From contig VGEJ01000069.1 of the NCBI GenBank assembly GCA_016869335.1, positions 1 through 9,916 of the forward strand: a stretch of 9,916 nucleotides of DNA. The letters run 5' to 3'. Shown here in pieces: positions 1 to 7,317 of the stretch (the stretch's first letter is position 1; each line of letters begins with the position of its first letter). The DNA is from Alphaproteobacteria bacterium (GTDB lineage Bacteria; Pseudomonadota; Alphaproteobacteria; VGEJ01). The notes beneath the pieces were generated by a model. It did not search any database, was not told the DNA's origin, and saw only the letters and a program-made list of their open reading frames with translations. The translations under genes were made by a program, and so were the position numbers.

Positions 1-1
1 C

Positions 2-1606
2 TCGGCCGCCCTGATCAACGGCGTCCTCCTCATTCTCATGCTGGCGGCGCCGCGCATCGGCTACCGTCTGTTCAAGGACCGGAGCTTCGCCTGGGTGCTC
101 AGGCGCGAGGAGCGGCGGGTGCCGGTGCTGCTGGTCGGAGCTGGCGATCGCGCCGAGATGTTCCTGCGCGAGATGGCGCGCTCGCCGGTCGCTTCCTACC
201 GCGTCGTCGGCATCGTCGATGACAAGCCGGGGCGGATCGGGCGCGCCATCCGGGGCGTGCGCGTGCTCGGCAGCATCGCCGAGGTCGAGGCGGTGGTCGA
301 ACGTCTCGGCGCCCACGGTCGGCGCCCGCAGCGCCTCATCATCGCCTCCGAAAAAGCGGATGGCCCGCGCATCCGCGAGCTGCTGGCGGTGGCCGACCGG
401 CTCGGCATGACGCTTGCGCGTCTGCCCGACCTCGCCGCGCTGGCGCGCGAGGGGATGGCGCCGGGCACCGCCGCCGGCCGCCGCATCGAGCTGCGCCCGA
501 TCGATGTCGAGGACTTGCTGGGGCGGCCGCAGAAGGTGCTCGACCGCGCCGCGATGCGGGCGCTCATCTCTGGGCGCCGCGTCCTGGTCACCGGCGCCGG
601 CGGCACGATCGGGGCCGAGCTCGTGCGCCAGATCGCGGCGCTCGGCCCCGCCCGCCTCGTGTTGCTCGACAACGGCGAGCATCACCTCTACCTGATCGAC
701 CGGGCGCTCGGCGAAAGCCATCCCGATCTCGCCCGCCGAGCCGTGCTCGCCGATGTCCGCGAGCCGGCCCGCATCGCCCAGGTGTTCCTCGGCGAGCGCC
801 CAGAGCTCGTGTTCCATGCCGCCGCGTTCAAGCACGTGCCGCTGAGCGAGGCCAACGCCGAAGAGGCCGTGCTCACCAACGTTCTCGGCACTCGTCACGT
901 CGCCGAGGCGTGCCGGAACCACGGCGCGGCGGTCATGGTGCTGATCTCGACCGACAAGGCGGTCAACCCCGCTTCGGTCATGGGCGCGAGCAAGCGCGTG
1001 GCGGAGATGATCTGCCAGGCGCTCGACGGAACCGGCGCGTCCGGCCCGCGCTATGTCACGGTGCGCTTCGGCAACGTTCTGGGCTCGACTGGCTCGGTGG
1101 TGCCGCTGTTCGAGCACCAGCTCGCCCAGGGTGGGCCGCTCACCGTCACCCACCATGACATGACGCGCTACTTCATGACGACGAAGGAGGCGGTGGAGCT
1201 GGTGCTGCAGGCCTCGAGCCTGTCGCTCGCCGAGGCGACCGGCAAGGTCTTCGTGCTCGACATGGGCGAGCCGGTGCGGATCGACGATCTCGCGCGCCAG
1301 ATGATCCGTCTCGCCGGCCTGCGCCCCGAGCGCGATGTCCCCATCGTCTATACCGGGCTGCGGCCGGGCGAAAAACTCAGCGAAGAGCTGTTGCACGCGG
1401 CGGAACGGCTGGCGCCGACGCCGCAGGCGAGCATCCTGCTGGCCGCACCGCGGACCATCGACTATGCGCTCTTGTGCCGCGAGATCGATCGGCTTGCGGC
1501 CGCCGCGGCGGCTGGCCGCCGCGCCGAGACGCTGGCGCTCTTGGCTCGCCTGGTGCCGGAGTACCGGGCCGAGATGCCCGCGGCGCGGCGGGCGGCGTCG
1601 GACTGA
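2..1606 (+). CDS. CapD/WbpM/PglF-type membrane nucleotide-sugar 4,6-dehydratase, 5' end outside window
   Basis: Probable NAD(P)-dependent UDP-N-acetylhexosamine 4,6-dehydratase, making a 4-keto-6-deoxy sugar for surface polysaccharide or glycan synthesis at the inner membrane. The reading frame is open from base 2, and the first codons read SAALINGVLLIL, the end of a membrane helix. The gene therefore starts upstream and the Met at base 38 is internal. About 534 residues are visible, against roughly 600-650 for the full family; the missing part should hold the N-terminal helices. A first Rossmann domain carries VLLVGAGDRA (bases 125-154). The catalytic SDR domain starts with TGAGGTIG (590-613). 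Its active site is S-T-D-K (947-958), with Met (980-982) in place of the usual SDR Tyr and Lys at 992-994. This is the pattern of the large WbpM/PglF-like dehydratases, so the enzyme is probably intact. GLRPGEK lies at 1355-1375. The exact sugar substrate cannot be read from sequence. purH follows after 12 bases. Confidence 0.92.
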   Translation, partial: SAALINGVLLILMLAAPRIGYRLFKDRSFAWVLRREERRVPVLLVGAGDRAEMFLREMARSPVASYRVVGIVDDKPGRIGRAIRGVRVLGSIAEVEAVVERLGAHGRRPQRLIIASEKADGPRIRELLAVADRLGMTLARLPDLAALAREGMAPGTAAGRRIELRPIDVEDLLGRPQKVLDRAAMRALISGRRVLVTGAGGTIGAELVRQIAALGPARLVLLDNGEHHLYLIDRALGESHPDLARRAVLADVREPARIAQVFLGERPELVFHAAAFKHVPLSEANAEEAVLTNVLGTRHVAEACRNHGAAVMVLISTDKAVNPASVMGASKRVAEMICQALDGTGASGPRYVTVRFGNVLGSTGSVVPLFEHQLAQGGPLTVTHHDMTRYFMTTKEAVELVLQASSLSLAEATGKVFVLDMGEPVRIDDLARQMIRLAGLRPERDVPIVYTGLRPGEKLSEELLHAAERLAPTPQASILLAAPRTIDYALLCREIDRLAAAAAAGRRAETLALLARLVPEYRAEMPAARRAASD

Positions 1607-1618
1607 CAGCATTGCATC

Positions 1619-3196
1619 ATGAGTGATGCCCCCGTCATCCGCCGCGCGCTGATCTCGGTGTCCGACAAGACCGGACTCGCCGACCTCGGCCGCGGCCTGG
1701 CCGGGCTCGGCATCACGATCCTCTCGACCGGCGGCACGGCGCGGGCGCTCGCCGCGGCCGGCGTCGCCGTGACCGAGGTCGCCGACCACACGGGCTTCCC
1801 AGAGCTGCTGGACGGCAGGGTCAAGACGCTGCATCCGATGATCCACGGCGGCATCCTGGCGCGCCGCGATGCGAGCGCCGACCAAGCCGCGCTGGCGGCG
1901 CACGGCATCGCCGCGATCGACCTCGTGGTGGTCAACCTCTACCCGTTCGAGGCGACGGTCGCGAGCGGCGCCGGGCGCGCGCACTGCATCGAGAACATCG
2001 ATATCGGCGGGCCGGCGCTCCTCCGCTCGGCGGCCAAGAACCACCGCTTCGTCACGGTGGTGTGCGACCCCGCCGACTACGACGAGCTCGTGCGCACGCT
2101 CGCGGCGCGCGGGGGCGCGACCGATCTCGCGCTCCGCCAGCGCCTCGCCGCCAAGGCCTACGCCGCCACCGCGGCCTACGATGCCGCCATTGCGACCTGG
2201 TTCGCGGCCGAGGAGGGCGAGCGCCTTCCCGAGCGGGTGATCCTCGCCGGGCGCCGGCGCGAGGTGCTGCGCTATGGCGAGAACCCGCACCAGGAGGCAG
2301 CGTTCTACCTCGCCGGTGCCGCACGGCCGGGTGTGGCCACCGCCGAGCAGGTGCAGGGCAAGGCGCTCTCCTACAACAACCTCAATGATACCGATGCCGC
2401 GTGCGAGCTGGTCGCGGAGTTCCGCGACCGCCCGGCCGTGGCGATCATCAAGCATGCCAACCCGTGCGGAGTGGCCGAAGCCGATACCCTGGTCGCAGCC
2501 TACGGCAAAGCACTGGCCTGCGACCCGGTGAGCGCCTTCGGCGGTGTCATCGCGCTCAACCGACCCTTGGACGGGGCCACCGCCGCCGAGATCGCCAAGC
2601 TGTTCACCGAGGTGATCATCGCGCCAGGCGCAGAGACGGCGGCGCTCGCCGCCCTCGCGTCAAAACCGAACCTGCGCCTCCTGCTGATCGAGGAGCTGCC
2701 CGACCCGGCGGCGCCCGGCCTCGTGCTGCGCGCCCTGGCCGGCGGATTCCTGGTGCAAACGCGGGACGGGGTGATGGCCGGCGAGCTCGAAGTCGTCACC
2801 CGCCGTGCACCGAGCGCGGCCGAGCTGGCCGACCTTCGCTTCGCCTTCGCGGTCGCCAAACACGTCAAGTCGAACGCGATCGTCTATGTCAAGGATGGCG
2901 CAACCGTCGGCATCGGGGCGGGGCAGATGAGCCGGGTGGACGCCGCTCGGATCGCCGCGGCCAAGGCGCGCGAGGTCGCCGCCGCCGCCGCCGCCCGCCC
3001 GCCGGCCACCATCGGTTCGGTCGTCGCTTCCGATGCCTTCTTTCCGTTCGCCGATGGCGTTCTAGCGGCGGCGGAAGCGGGGGCGAGGGCAGTGATTCAG
3101 CCCGGCGGCTCGGTACGCGACGACGAGGTGATCGCCGCCGCCGACCGCGCCGGCCTCGCCATGGTGTTCACCGGCATCCGCCACTTCCGGCACTAG
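1619..3196 (+). CDS. purH: Bifunctional AICAR formyltransferase / IMP cyclohydrolase PurH
   Basis: Cytosolic enzyme for the last two steps of de novo purine synthesis: AICAR is formylated with 10-formyltetrahydrofolate, then FAICAR is closed to IMP. The 525 residues match the normal family length. The N-terminal cyclohydrolase (MGS-like) domain shows SDKTG (15-19), STGGT (36-40), GRVKTLHP (66-73), NLYPF (106-110) and RSAAKN (136-141). The transformylase domain shows RYGENPHQ (218-225), the catalytic Lys-His in KHANPCG (278-284), SAFGG (305-309), KSNAI (417-421), GIGAGQMSR (431-439) and the family-typical end MVFTGIRHFRH. Both active sites look intact. A six-alanine run (454-459) comes from a GCC repeat. 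The start is the only sensible ATG, placed just before the conserved ALISVSDKTG segment, but no clear Shine-Dalgarno sequence precedes it. It lies 12 bases after the dehydratase, so co-transcription and perhaps translational re-initiation are likely. The gene converges on the minus-strand operon. Confidence 0.98.
   Translation: MSDAPVIRRALISVSDKTGLADLGRGLAGLGITILSTGGTARALAAAGVAVTEVADHTGFPELLDGRVKTLHPMIHGGILARRDASADQAALAAHGIAAIDLVVVNLYPFEATVASGAGRAHCIENIDIGGPALLRSAAKNHRFVTVVCDPADYDELVRTLAARGGATDLALRQRLAAKAYAATAAYDAAIATWFAAEEGERLPERVILAGRRREVLRYGENPHQEAAFYLAGAARPGVATAEQVQGKALSYNNLNDTDAACELVAEFRDRPAVAIIKHANPCGVAEADTLVAAYGKALACDPVSAFGGVIALNRPLDGATAAEIAKLFTEVIIAPGAETAALAALASKPNLRLLLIEELPDPAAPGLVLRALAGGFLVQTRDGVMAGELEVVTRRAPSAAELADLRFAFAVAKHVKSNAIVYVKDGATVGIGAGQMSRVDAARIAAAKAREVAAAAAARPPATIGSVVASDAFFPFADGVLAAAEAGARAVIQPGGSVRDDEVIAAADRAGLAMVFTGIRHFRH
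2978..2995 (+). repeat. GCC trinucleotide repeat, six units, inside purH
   Basis: Six consecutive GCC codons encode Ala 454-459 of PurH, just before the Ala/Pro-rich stretch ahead of the conserved C-terminal block. A change of one whole unit would keep the frame. This is a simple GC-rich codon run and may have no role. Confidence 0.7.
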
Positions 3197-3207
3197 GTCT
3201 AGACTAG
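3193..3207. repeat. Convergent stop junction with three CTAG tetramers and the palindrome GTCTAGAC
   Basis: The purH stop TAG (3194-3196) and the permease stop (TAG on the minus strand, 3204-3206) are 7 bases apart. The 15-base interval holds CTAG at 3193-3196, 3199-3202 and 3204-3207, with the perfect 8-base palindrome GTCTAGAC at 3197-3204. By eye I found only one other CTAG in the window (3062-3065). I see no strong GC hairpin with a T-run, so no intrinsic terminator can be called and the two transcripts probably overlap at their 3' ends. Confidence 0.6.
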
Positions 3208-4379
3208 CGGTAGGGATCGGCGGCGTCGCGCAGGCCATCACCGAAGAAATTGAGCGCCAGCACCACGACGATCACCGGAACCACCGGCAGCATCAGCCAT
3301 GGGTAGAGCGCCACCACGTTGATGTTCTGCGCCTCGTTCAGCAACACGCCCCAGCTCGTGATCGGTGGCCGGAGCCCGAGGCCGAGAAAGGAGAGCGCCG
3401 TTTCGCCGAGGATCATCGAGGGCACCGAGAGGGTGGCCGAGGCGATCAAATGGCTGGTGAAGCTCGGCAGCAGGTGGCGGGCGATGACCCGCCTGGGGCT
3501 CGCGCCCATCAGTACCGCGGCTGTCGCGAAGTCCTCCTCGCGCAGCGCCAGAAGTTTCGAGCGCACTGCGCGCGCGAGCCCGGTCCAGTCCAAGAGCCCG
3601 AGGATCACCGTGATGCCAAGGTAGATCAGGATCGGGCTCCAGGTCACCGGCAGCGCGGCCGAGAGCGCCATCCACAGCGGCAGCTCGGGGAACGAGCGGA
3701 TGATCTCGATCATCCGCTGCACGAGTGAATCGACCCAGCCGCCGTAGTAGCCGGCGAGCCCGCCGAACACGACTCCGAGCAGGAAGCTGATGGTGATGCC
3801 GAGGAGCCCGACGGTCAGCGAGATCCGGGTGCCATAGACGACGCGCGAGAGCACATCGCGGCCGAGCCGGTCGGTGCCGAGCAGGTAAAGGGTCCCGCCC
3901 TTGGCCGGGCAGAACAGGTGGAAGCGCATCGGCACAAGGTCCCAGAACGCGTACTTGTCGCCGAGGCAGAAGAAACGGATGCGCTGGACCTTTTTCTCAT
4001 CCGGCTCGTACTCGCGCTTCAATGTCTCCTTGTTCAGAGTGTAGGTGAAACCGTAGACGAACGGCCCGATGAACGCCCCGTCGTGGAACAAGCGCAGCTG
4101 TTGCGGCGGCGCATAGATGTGGCGCGAATCGCGGGTATGGAGGTGGTAGGGGGCGATGAACTCGCTGATCAGGATCGAGCCGTACATGACCAGGAGGATG
4201 CCGCCCGACACCACGGCGATGCGGTGGCGCAGGAGCTTCCACCACATCATCTTCCACTGCGAGGCCACGAAGAAACGCTCCTGCTCGGGCGTCATGGCCT
4301 CGATGGAATAGGGATCGAAGGGCTCGCTCGAGACGTAGTGTTCGAGCCGGCGCTCGCGCGGCGCGGTCGTGTCGCTCAT
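3204..4379 (-). CDS. Opp/Dpp-family ABC transporter permease, second (OppC/YejE-like) subunit
   Basis: Inner-membrane permease of a binding-protein-dependent importer, pairing with the permease encoded just upstream. It has 391 residues, longer than the roughly 300 of typical OppC/DppC. A cytoplasmic N-terminus of about 50 residues precedes the first helix (about 54-76). A periplasmic segment of about 90 residues (77-165) follows, then the family block GTDRLGRDVLSRVVYGTRISL-like sequence (168-188, containing GTDRLGRD) and five further hydrophobic segments (about 188-210, 220-245, 248-265, 308-333, 360-379). The cytoplasmic EAA loop that docks on the ATPase is at 283-305 (ATAAVLMGASPRRVIARHLLP). 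The C-terminus FFGDGLRDAADPYR is typical and the gene is complete. Its only two cysteines, C138 and C157, both lie in the periplasmic insertion. Its ATG overlaps the stop of the preceding gene as ATGA, so translation is probably coupled. It is the last gene of the minus-strand run. Confidence 0.95.
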   Translation of the reverse strand: MSDTTAPRERRLEHYVSSEPFDPYSIEAMTPEQERFFVASQWKMMWWKLLRHRIAVVSGGILLVMYGSILISEFIAPYHLHTRDSRHIYAPPQQLRLFHDGAFIGPFVYGFTYTLNKETLKREYEPDEKKVQRIRFFCLGDKYAFWDLVPMRFHLFCPAKGGTLYLLGTDRLGRDVLSRVVYGTRISLTVGLLGITISFLLGVVFGGLAGYYGGWVDSLVQRMIEIIRSFPELPLWMALSAALPVTWSPILIYLGITVILGLLDWTGLARAVRSKLLALREEDFATAAVLMGASPRRVIARHLLPSFTSHLIASATLSVPSMILGETALSFLGLGLRPPITSWGVLLNEAQNINVVALYPWLMLPVVPVIVVVLALNFFGDGLRDAADPYR

Positions 4380-5404
4380 CGCAGACTGCGCCCCCCAAGC
4401 CGGATGCGCGGATCGAGCGCGCTGAGCGCCACGTCGGAGAGGAACATGCCGACGACCGTGAGGAAGGCGAGGAACATCAGGAACGATCCGGCCAGATACT
4501 GATCCTGCGAGCGCAACGCCTGCAGCAGCATCGGTCCGGTCGTCGGCAGCGATAGCACCACCGAGACGATGGCCGCGCCCGACACCACCTGCGGCAGAAG
4601 GTTGCCGATGTCTGAGATGAACGGGTTGAGCGCCATGCGCAACGGGTACTTCGTGAGGAGGCGGAACGGCGGCAGGCCCTTGGCGCGGCCCGTCACCACG
4701 TACTGCTTCTGCAGCTCATCGAGCAGATTTGCCCGCAGGCGCCGGATCAGGCCGGCCGTTCCCGACGTGCCGATCACGATGACCGGGATCCAGATGTGCT
4801 CGAAGACCGAGCCGATCTTGTCCAGCGTCCACGGCTTGTCGATGTACTCGGGGTCCATCAGGCCGCCGACCGAGGTCCCGAACACCACGTTGGCGAGGTA
4901 GAGCAGGACCAGGGCGAACAGGAAGTTCGGCGTCGCCAGACCGAGGAAGCCGATGAACGTCAGCGAATGGTCGCCCCAGCTGTACTGATGGGTCGCCGAA
5001 TAGACCCCGATCGGGAACGATACGAGCCAGGTGAACACGATGGTGCAGAAGGCCACCAGGAACGACAGTAACAGCCGGTCGCCGACGATCTCGGAGGCCG
5101 GTCGGCCGTATTCGAACGAATAGCCGAGCTCGCCCTGCAAGAGGCCGTTGAAGCTCCCGCCCGGATCGGGCCACAGTCCGACCCACACCGCGTACTGTTG
5201 GAGCAGCGGGTCGTCGAGCCCGTGCAGGTCGCGCAAGAACTGGATCTTCTCCATCGCCGCGCTCTCGCCCTGCGATTGCAGCTCGACGAGCTGGTTGGAG
5301 AGGTAGTCGCCCGGCGGCAGCTTGATGATCACGAACGTGATCAGGCTGATCACCGCCAGCGTCGGGATCATGATCAGCATGCGGCGGATCAGGTACGCGA
5401 ACAT
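4376..5404 (-). CDS. Opp/Dpp-family ABC transporter permease, first (OppB/YejB-like) subunit
   Basis: Inner-membrane permease forming the translocation pore with the 391-residue permease. The chosen start gives 342 residues, MFAYLIRRMLIMIP, the standard beginning of OppB/DppB proteins. The frame stays open further upstream, but that part is antisense-like, low-complexity sequence over the binding-protein gene and is rejected. Hydrophobic segments lie at about 8-28, 109-138, 146-176, 204-220, 262-286 and 305-329. GELGYS (91-96) is the conserved motif ahead of helix 2. The EAA loop is at about 235-256 (YVVTGRAKGLPPFRLLTKYPL). The end DPRIRLGGRSLR is typical. The start lies 11 bases after the binding-protein stop, with no strong Shine-Dalgarno sequence. 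The stop overlaps the next start as ATGA. A short inverted repeat falls within helix-1 codons (5326-5343). Confidence 0.95.
   Translation of the reverse strand: MFAYLIRRMLIMIPTLAVISLITFVIIKLPPGDYLSNQLVELQSQGESAAMEKIQFLRDLHGLDDPLLQQYAVWVGLWPDPGGSFNGLLQGELGYSFEYGRPASEIVGDRLLLSFLVAFCTIVFTWLVSFPIGVYSATHQYSWGDHSLTFIGFLGLATPNFLFALVLLYLANVVFGTSVGGLMDPEYIDKPWTLDKIGSVFEHIWIPVIVIGTSGTAGLIRRLRANLLDELQKQYVVTGRAKGLPPFRLLTKYPLRMALNPFISDIGNLLPQVVSGAAIVSVVLSLPTTGPMLLQALRSQDQYLAGSFLMFLAFLTVVGMFLSDVALSALDPRIRLGGRSLR
5326..5343 (-). repeat. Inverted repeat in the first-helix codons of the OppB-like permease
   Basis: On the mRNA strand the sequence is TGATCAC-GTTC-GTGATCA, a perfect 7-base-pair stem with a 4-base loop, about 60-80 bases into the gene. 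An overlapping inverted repeat, GTGATCAG-G-CTGATCAC, lies at 5337-5353, and a further TGATCA is at 5371-5376. The bases encode Leu-Ile-Thr-Phe-Val-Ile-Ile of helix 1. Repeated CTG-ATC and GTG-ATC codons alone could produce the pattern. Confidence 0.5.
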
Positions 5405-5415
5405 CGGCGGCAGGC

Positions 5416-7317
5416 CTATTCGGACGCGAACCAGAACGTGTCCGGCCGATACATGCCGAATTGCGCCCCGGGATCCCAGTTGTAGACGCCCTCTTCGGGC
5501 ACGTTCATCAGGCGCCGGTTCACCACTATGGGCTGCATGACCGCGGCGACGATGCCGATCGTAAAGGTCTGCTCGGCGTGGATGGCAAGGATGCGGTGCC
5601 AGATGTCGGCCCGTTCCTCGGCGGTTTGCGCATCGAGCCAAGCCTGCTGAAGCTGCAGGAGCTCCTTGGCCTCGGGCGTGTCGGGCGCCTCGCCGGAAGC
5701 GCCGCCGGTCTCGTAGTGCTGGCCCCACTTCGGCCACTGCAGCGAGAGCTGATGGACGGGGGTCAGCTCCTCGGGGCTCATGTCGGCGGTGGGCACGCCG
5801 TTCTCGAGGCCCGACCAGATCGAGACCAGCGTTTCGCCCGCGAAGACGCGATTGCGAAAGACCTCGCGCTGCGAGGGGCGGGTGAACAGCTTGATCCCGA
5901 CCGCCGCCCAGTTCTCGCGGATGAGCTCCAGCACGTCGGTCTGCTCGGTGTCCTCGCCCGCCGTCTCGACGATGACGTTGAGCGGCCGGCCATCGGGCAT
6001 CAACCGCGTACCCTCGCCATCGCGCTCGGTGAGCCCGATCTCGTCGAGCAGCGCGCTGGCCTGATCGGGATCGTAGCTCGCCCAGGCGGATTGGTACTCC
6101 GGCTCGAACAGCGGGCTCTCCGCCAGCACCGTGTTGTTGCTGGCGATCGCCAGTCCGTAATAGAGCGACTCGTTGATCAGCTCGCGATCGATCGCGAGCG
6201 AGAGGGCGTGCCGGAAACGGACGTCGCGGAACAGCGCGCGCCACCCGGGGTCGTTGTGATTGAGGTTGGGGAAGAGCGCGAGATGCGCGCCCTTGGCGGT
6301 GCGCCAGAGGCGGGTGGTGAAGTCGTTGCGCTCCTCGTTCTCCTTGAGGAAGGTGTAGTTGCTGAACGAGATCGCGCGCGACTGGAGATCGACTTCGCCC
6401 GCCCCGGCCTTAGCCGGTATCAGCTTGGGATCGGCGACCGAGAGCAGCACGCGGTCGATGTAGGGGAGCTGGCGGCCGTTCTCGTCGATGCGGTGGAAGT
6501 AGGGGTTGCGCTTGGCCACGAACCGCGTCGCTGGCGGGCGGGTCGTGTTCATCCACGGCTCGAGGGTGGGCAGCGCCGGATTGTCGAACTTGTAGAGGTT
6601 GTCGAGGCCGTTGTGCAGCGCCGCCCAGCTCGCCTTGCTCTCGGCCTTGGCCTTGAGCCTCAGCGCTTCGGGATCGGCGTACTTGGCGTGAAACCGCTTG
6701 AGGTAGTGGGCCGGCCGGAAGATGTAGAGGGACGCCGCCCGGGCCAACGCCGGCAGGAAGAACGGGTTCGCCCGCGACCAGCCATAGCGGATCGTGGTTT
6801 CGTCCACCACCTCGACGGTCGGCCGCTCACCGCCGACCAGCATCTCGATCGGCGGCCCCGAGGGGCTGAGCTCGGCGTTGTTGGCGACGTCCTCCCAGTA
6901 GTAGCGGAAGTCCTCGGTGGTGAACGGGTGGCCATCCGACCACTTGTGACCCGGCCGCAGCCGGATCGTGAACGTGCGACCATCCGCCACCTCGACGTCG
7001 GCGGCGATATCGGGCACCAGCGCGAAGCTCGGCTCATAGGTCAGGATCCGGGCATAGCCGTAGGCGACGAGCAGCCTAACGTCCTGGCTCCGTCCGATCA
7101 GCATGCGCAGGTCGCCACCGTACGCGCCGGGCGCGGTGTCGCCCGTGAGGCTGATCACCCGCGGCTCGGTCGGCACCCGCTCGGCGATCGGCGGGAGCTT
7201 GCCCTCGGCCACCTCCTGCGCGAGCGCTGGCGGCTCGATCAGATCGCGGGCCTCGGCCGCCGCGAGCGCGCAAACGACGGCGATCGCCGCGAGTGCACCG
7301 TACACCGTCTTGATCAT
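5416..7317 (-). CDS. Periplasmic solute-binding protein, family 5 (peptide/oligosaccharide ABC importer)
   Basis: Substrate-capture subunit of the importer, exported to the periplasm. It has 633 residues, longer than OppA/DppA (about 510-545), as in the extended subgroup that also contains oligosaccharide binders. A Sec signal peptide is visible: MIKTV, a hydrophobic core to about residue 20, and an AEA site cleaved after A23. C16 lies in the core without a proper lipobox, so a lipoprotein is unlikely and the mature protein seems to lack cysteine. The mature start RDLIEPPALAQEVAEGKLPP is typical of this subgroup. Family-5 landmarks include LVPDIAADVEV (100-110), GRTFTIRLRPGHKWSDGHPFTTEDFRYYWEDV-type sequence (113-144) and the conserved RHALSLAIDRELI block near 368-380. 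The start overlaps the ATPase stop as ATGA. GGAG (minus strand, bases 7329-7332) lies 11 bases upstream. The substrate cannot be assigned from sequence. Confidence 0.94.
   Translation of the reverse strand: MIKTVYGALAAIAVVCALAAAEARDLIEPPALAQEVAEGKLPPIAERVPTEPRVISLTGDTAPGAYGGDLRMLIGRSQDVRLLVAYGYARILTYEPSFALVPDIAADVEVADGRTFTIRLRPGHKWSDGHPFTTEDFRYYWEDVANNAELSPSGPPIEMLVGGERPTVEVVDETTIRYGWSRANPFFLPALARAASLYIFRPAHYLKRFHAKYADPEALRLKAKAESKASWAALHNGLDNLYKFDNPALPTLEPWMNTTRPPATRFVAKRNPYFHRIDENGRQLPYIDRVLLSVADPKLIPAKAGAGEVDLQSRAISFSNYTFLKENEERNDFTTRLWRTAKGAHLALFPNLNHNDPGWRALFRDVRFRHALSLAIDRELINESLYYGLAIASNNTVLAESPLFEPEYQSAWASYDPDQASALLDEIGLTERDGEGTRLMPDGRPLNVIVETAGEDTEQTDVLELIRENWAAVGIKLFTRPSQREVFRNRVFAGETLVSIWSGLENGVPTADMSPEELTPVHQLSLQWPKWGQHYETGGASGEAPDTPEAKELLQLQQAWLDAQTAEERADIWHRILAIHAEQTFTIGIVAAVMQPIVVNRRLMNVPEEGVYNWDPGAQFGMYRPDTFWFASE
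6140..6153. repeat. 14-base perfect palindrome CTGGCGATCGCCAG
   Basis: The arms are self-complementary around GATC and contain the octamer GCGATCGC (6143-6150). It sits in the binding-protein gene and encodes Leu-Ala-Ile-Ala-Ser on the minus strand. Its centre is 43 bases from that of the 20-base palindrome at 6180-6199. Confidence 0.65.
6180..6199. repeat. 20-base perfect palindrome inside the binding-protein gene
   Basis: Bases 6180-6199 equal their own reverse complement, with centre CGATCGATCG carrying two GATC sites. On the minus strand they encode the Leu-Ala-Ile-Asp-Arg-Glu-Leu part of the conserved family-5 block, so amino-acid constraint explains part of the pattern. A perfect 20-base palindrome is nevertheless rare by chance in 10 kb. 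Confidence 0.7.

Noticed and set aside
1499..1512. 14-base palindrome GCCGCCGCGGCGGC near the dehydratase 3' end
   Set aside because: It is made of Ala codons in a low-complexity GC run and is readily explained by composition.
2401..3207. A 268-codon plus-strand frame inside purH
   Set aside because: Arg-rich frame-shifted reading of purH; the PurH frame is intact through all its motifs.
3177..3225. Intrinsic terminator between purH and the permease
   Set aside because: Only 7 bases separate the stops, and I see no strong GC stem followed by a T-run on either strand.
5405..6244. N-terminal extension of the first permease
   Set aside because: The extension is Arg-rich shadow sequence over the binding-protein gene. 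OppB homology starts exactly at MFAYLIRRML, 11 bases after the binding-protein stop.
7267..7275. Possible lipobox at C16 of the binding protein
   Set aside because: The residues before the cysteine are A-V-V and lack the required small residue at -1. A normal AEA signal peptidase I site follows.
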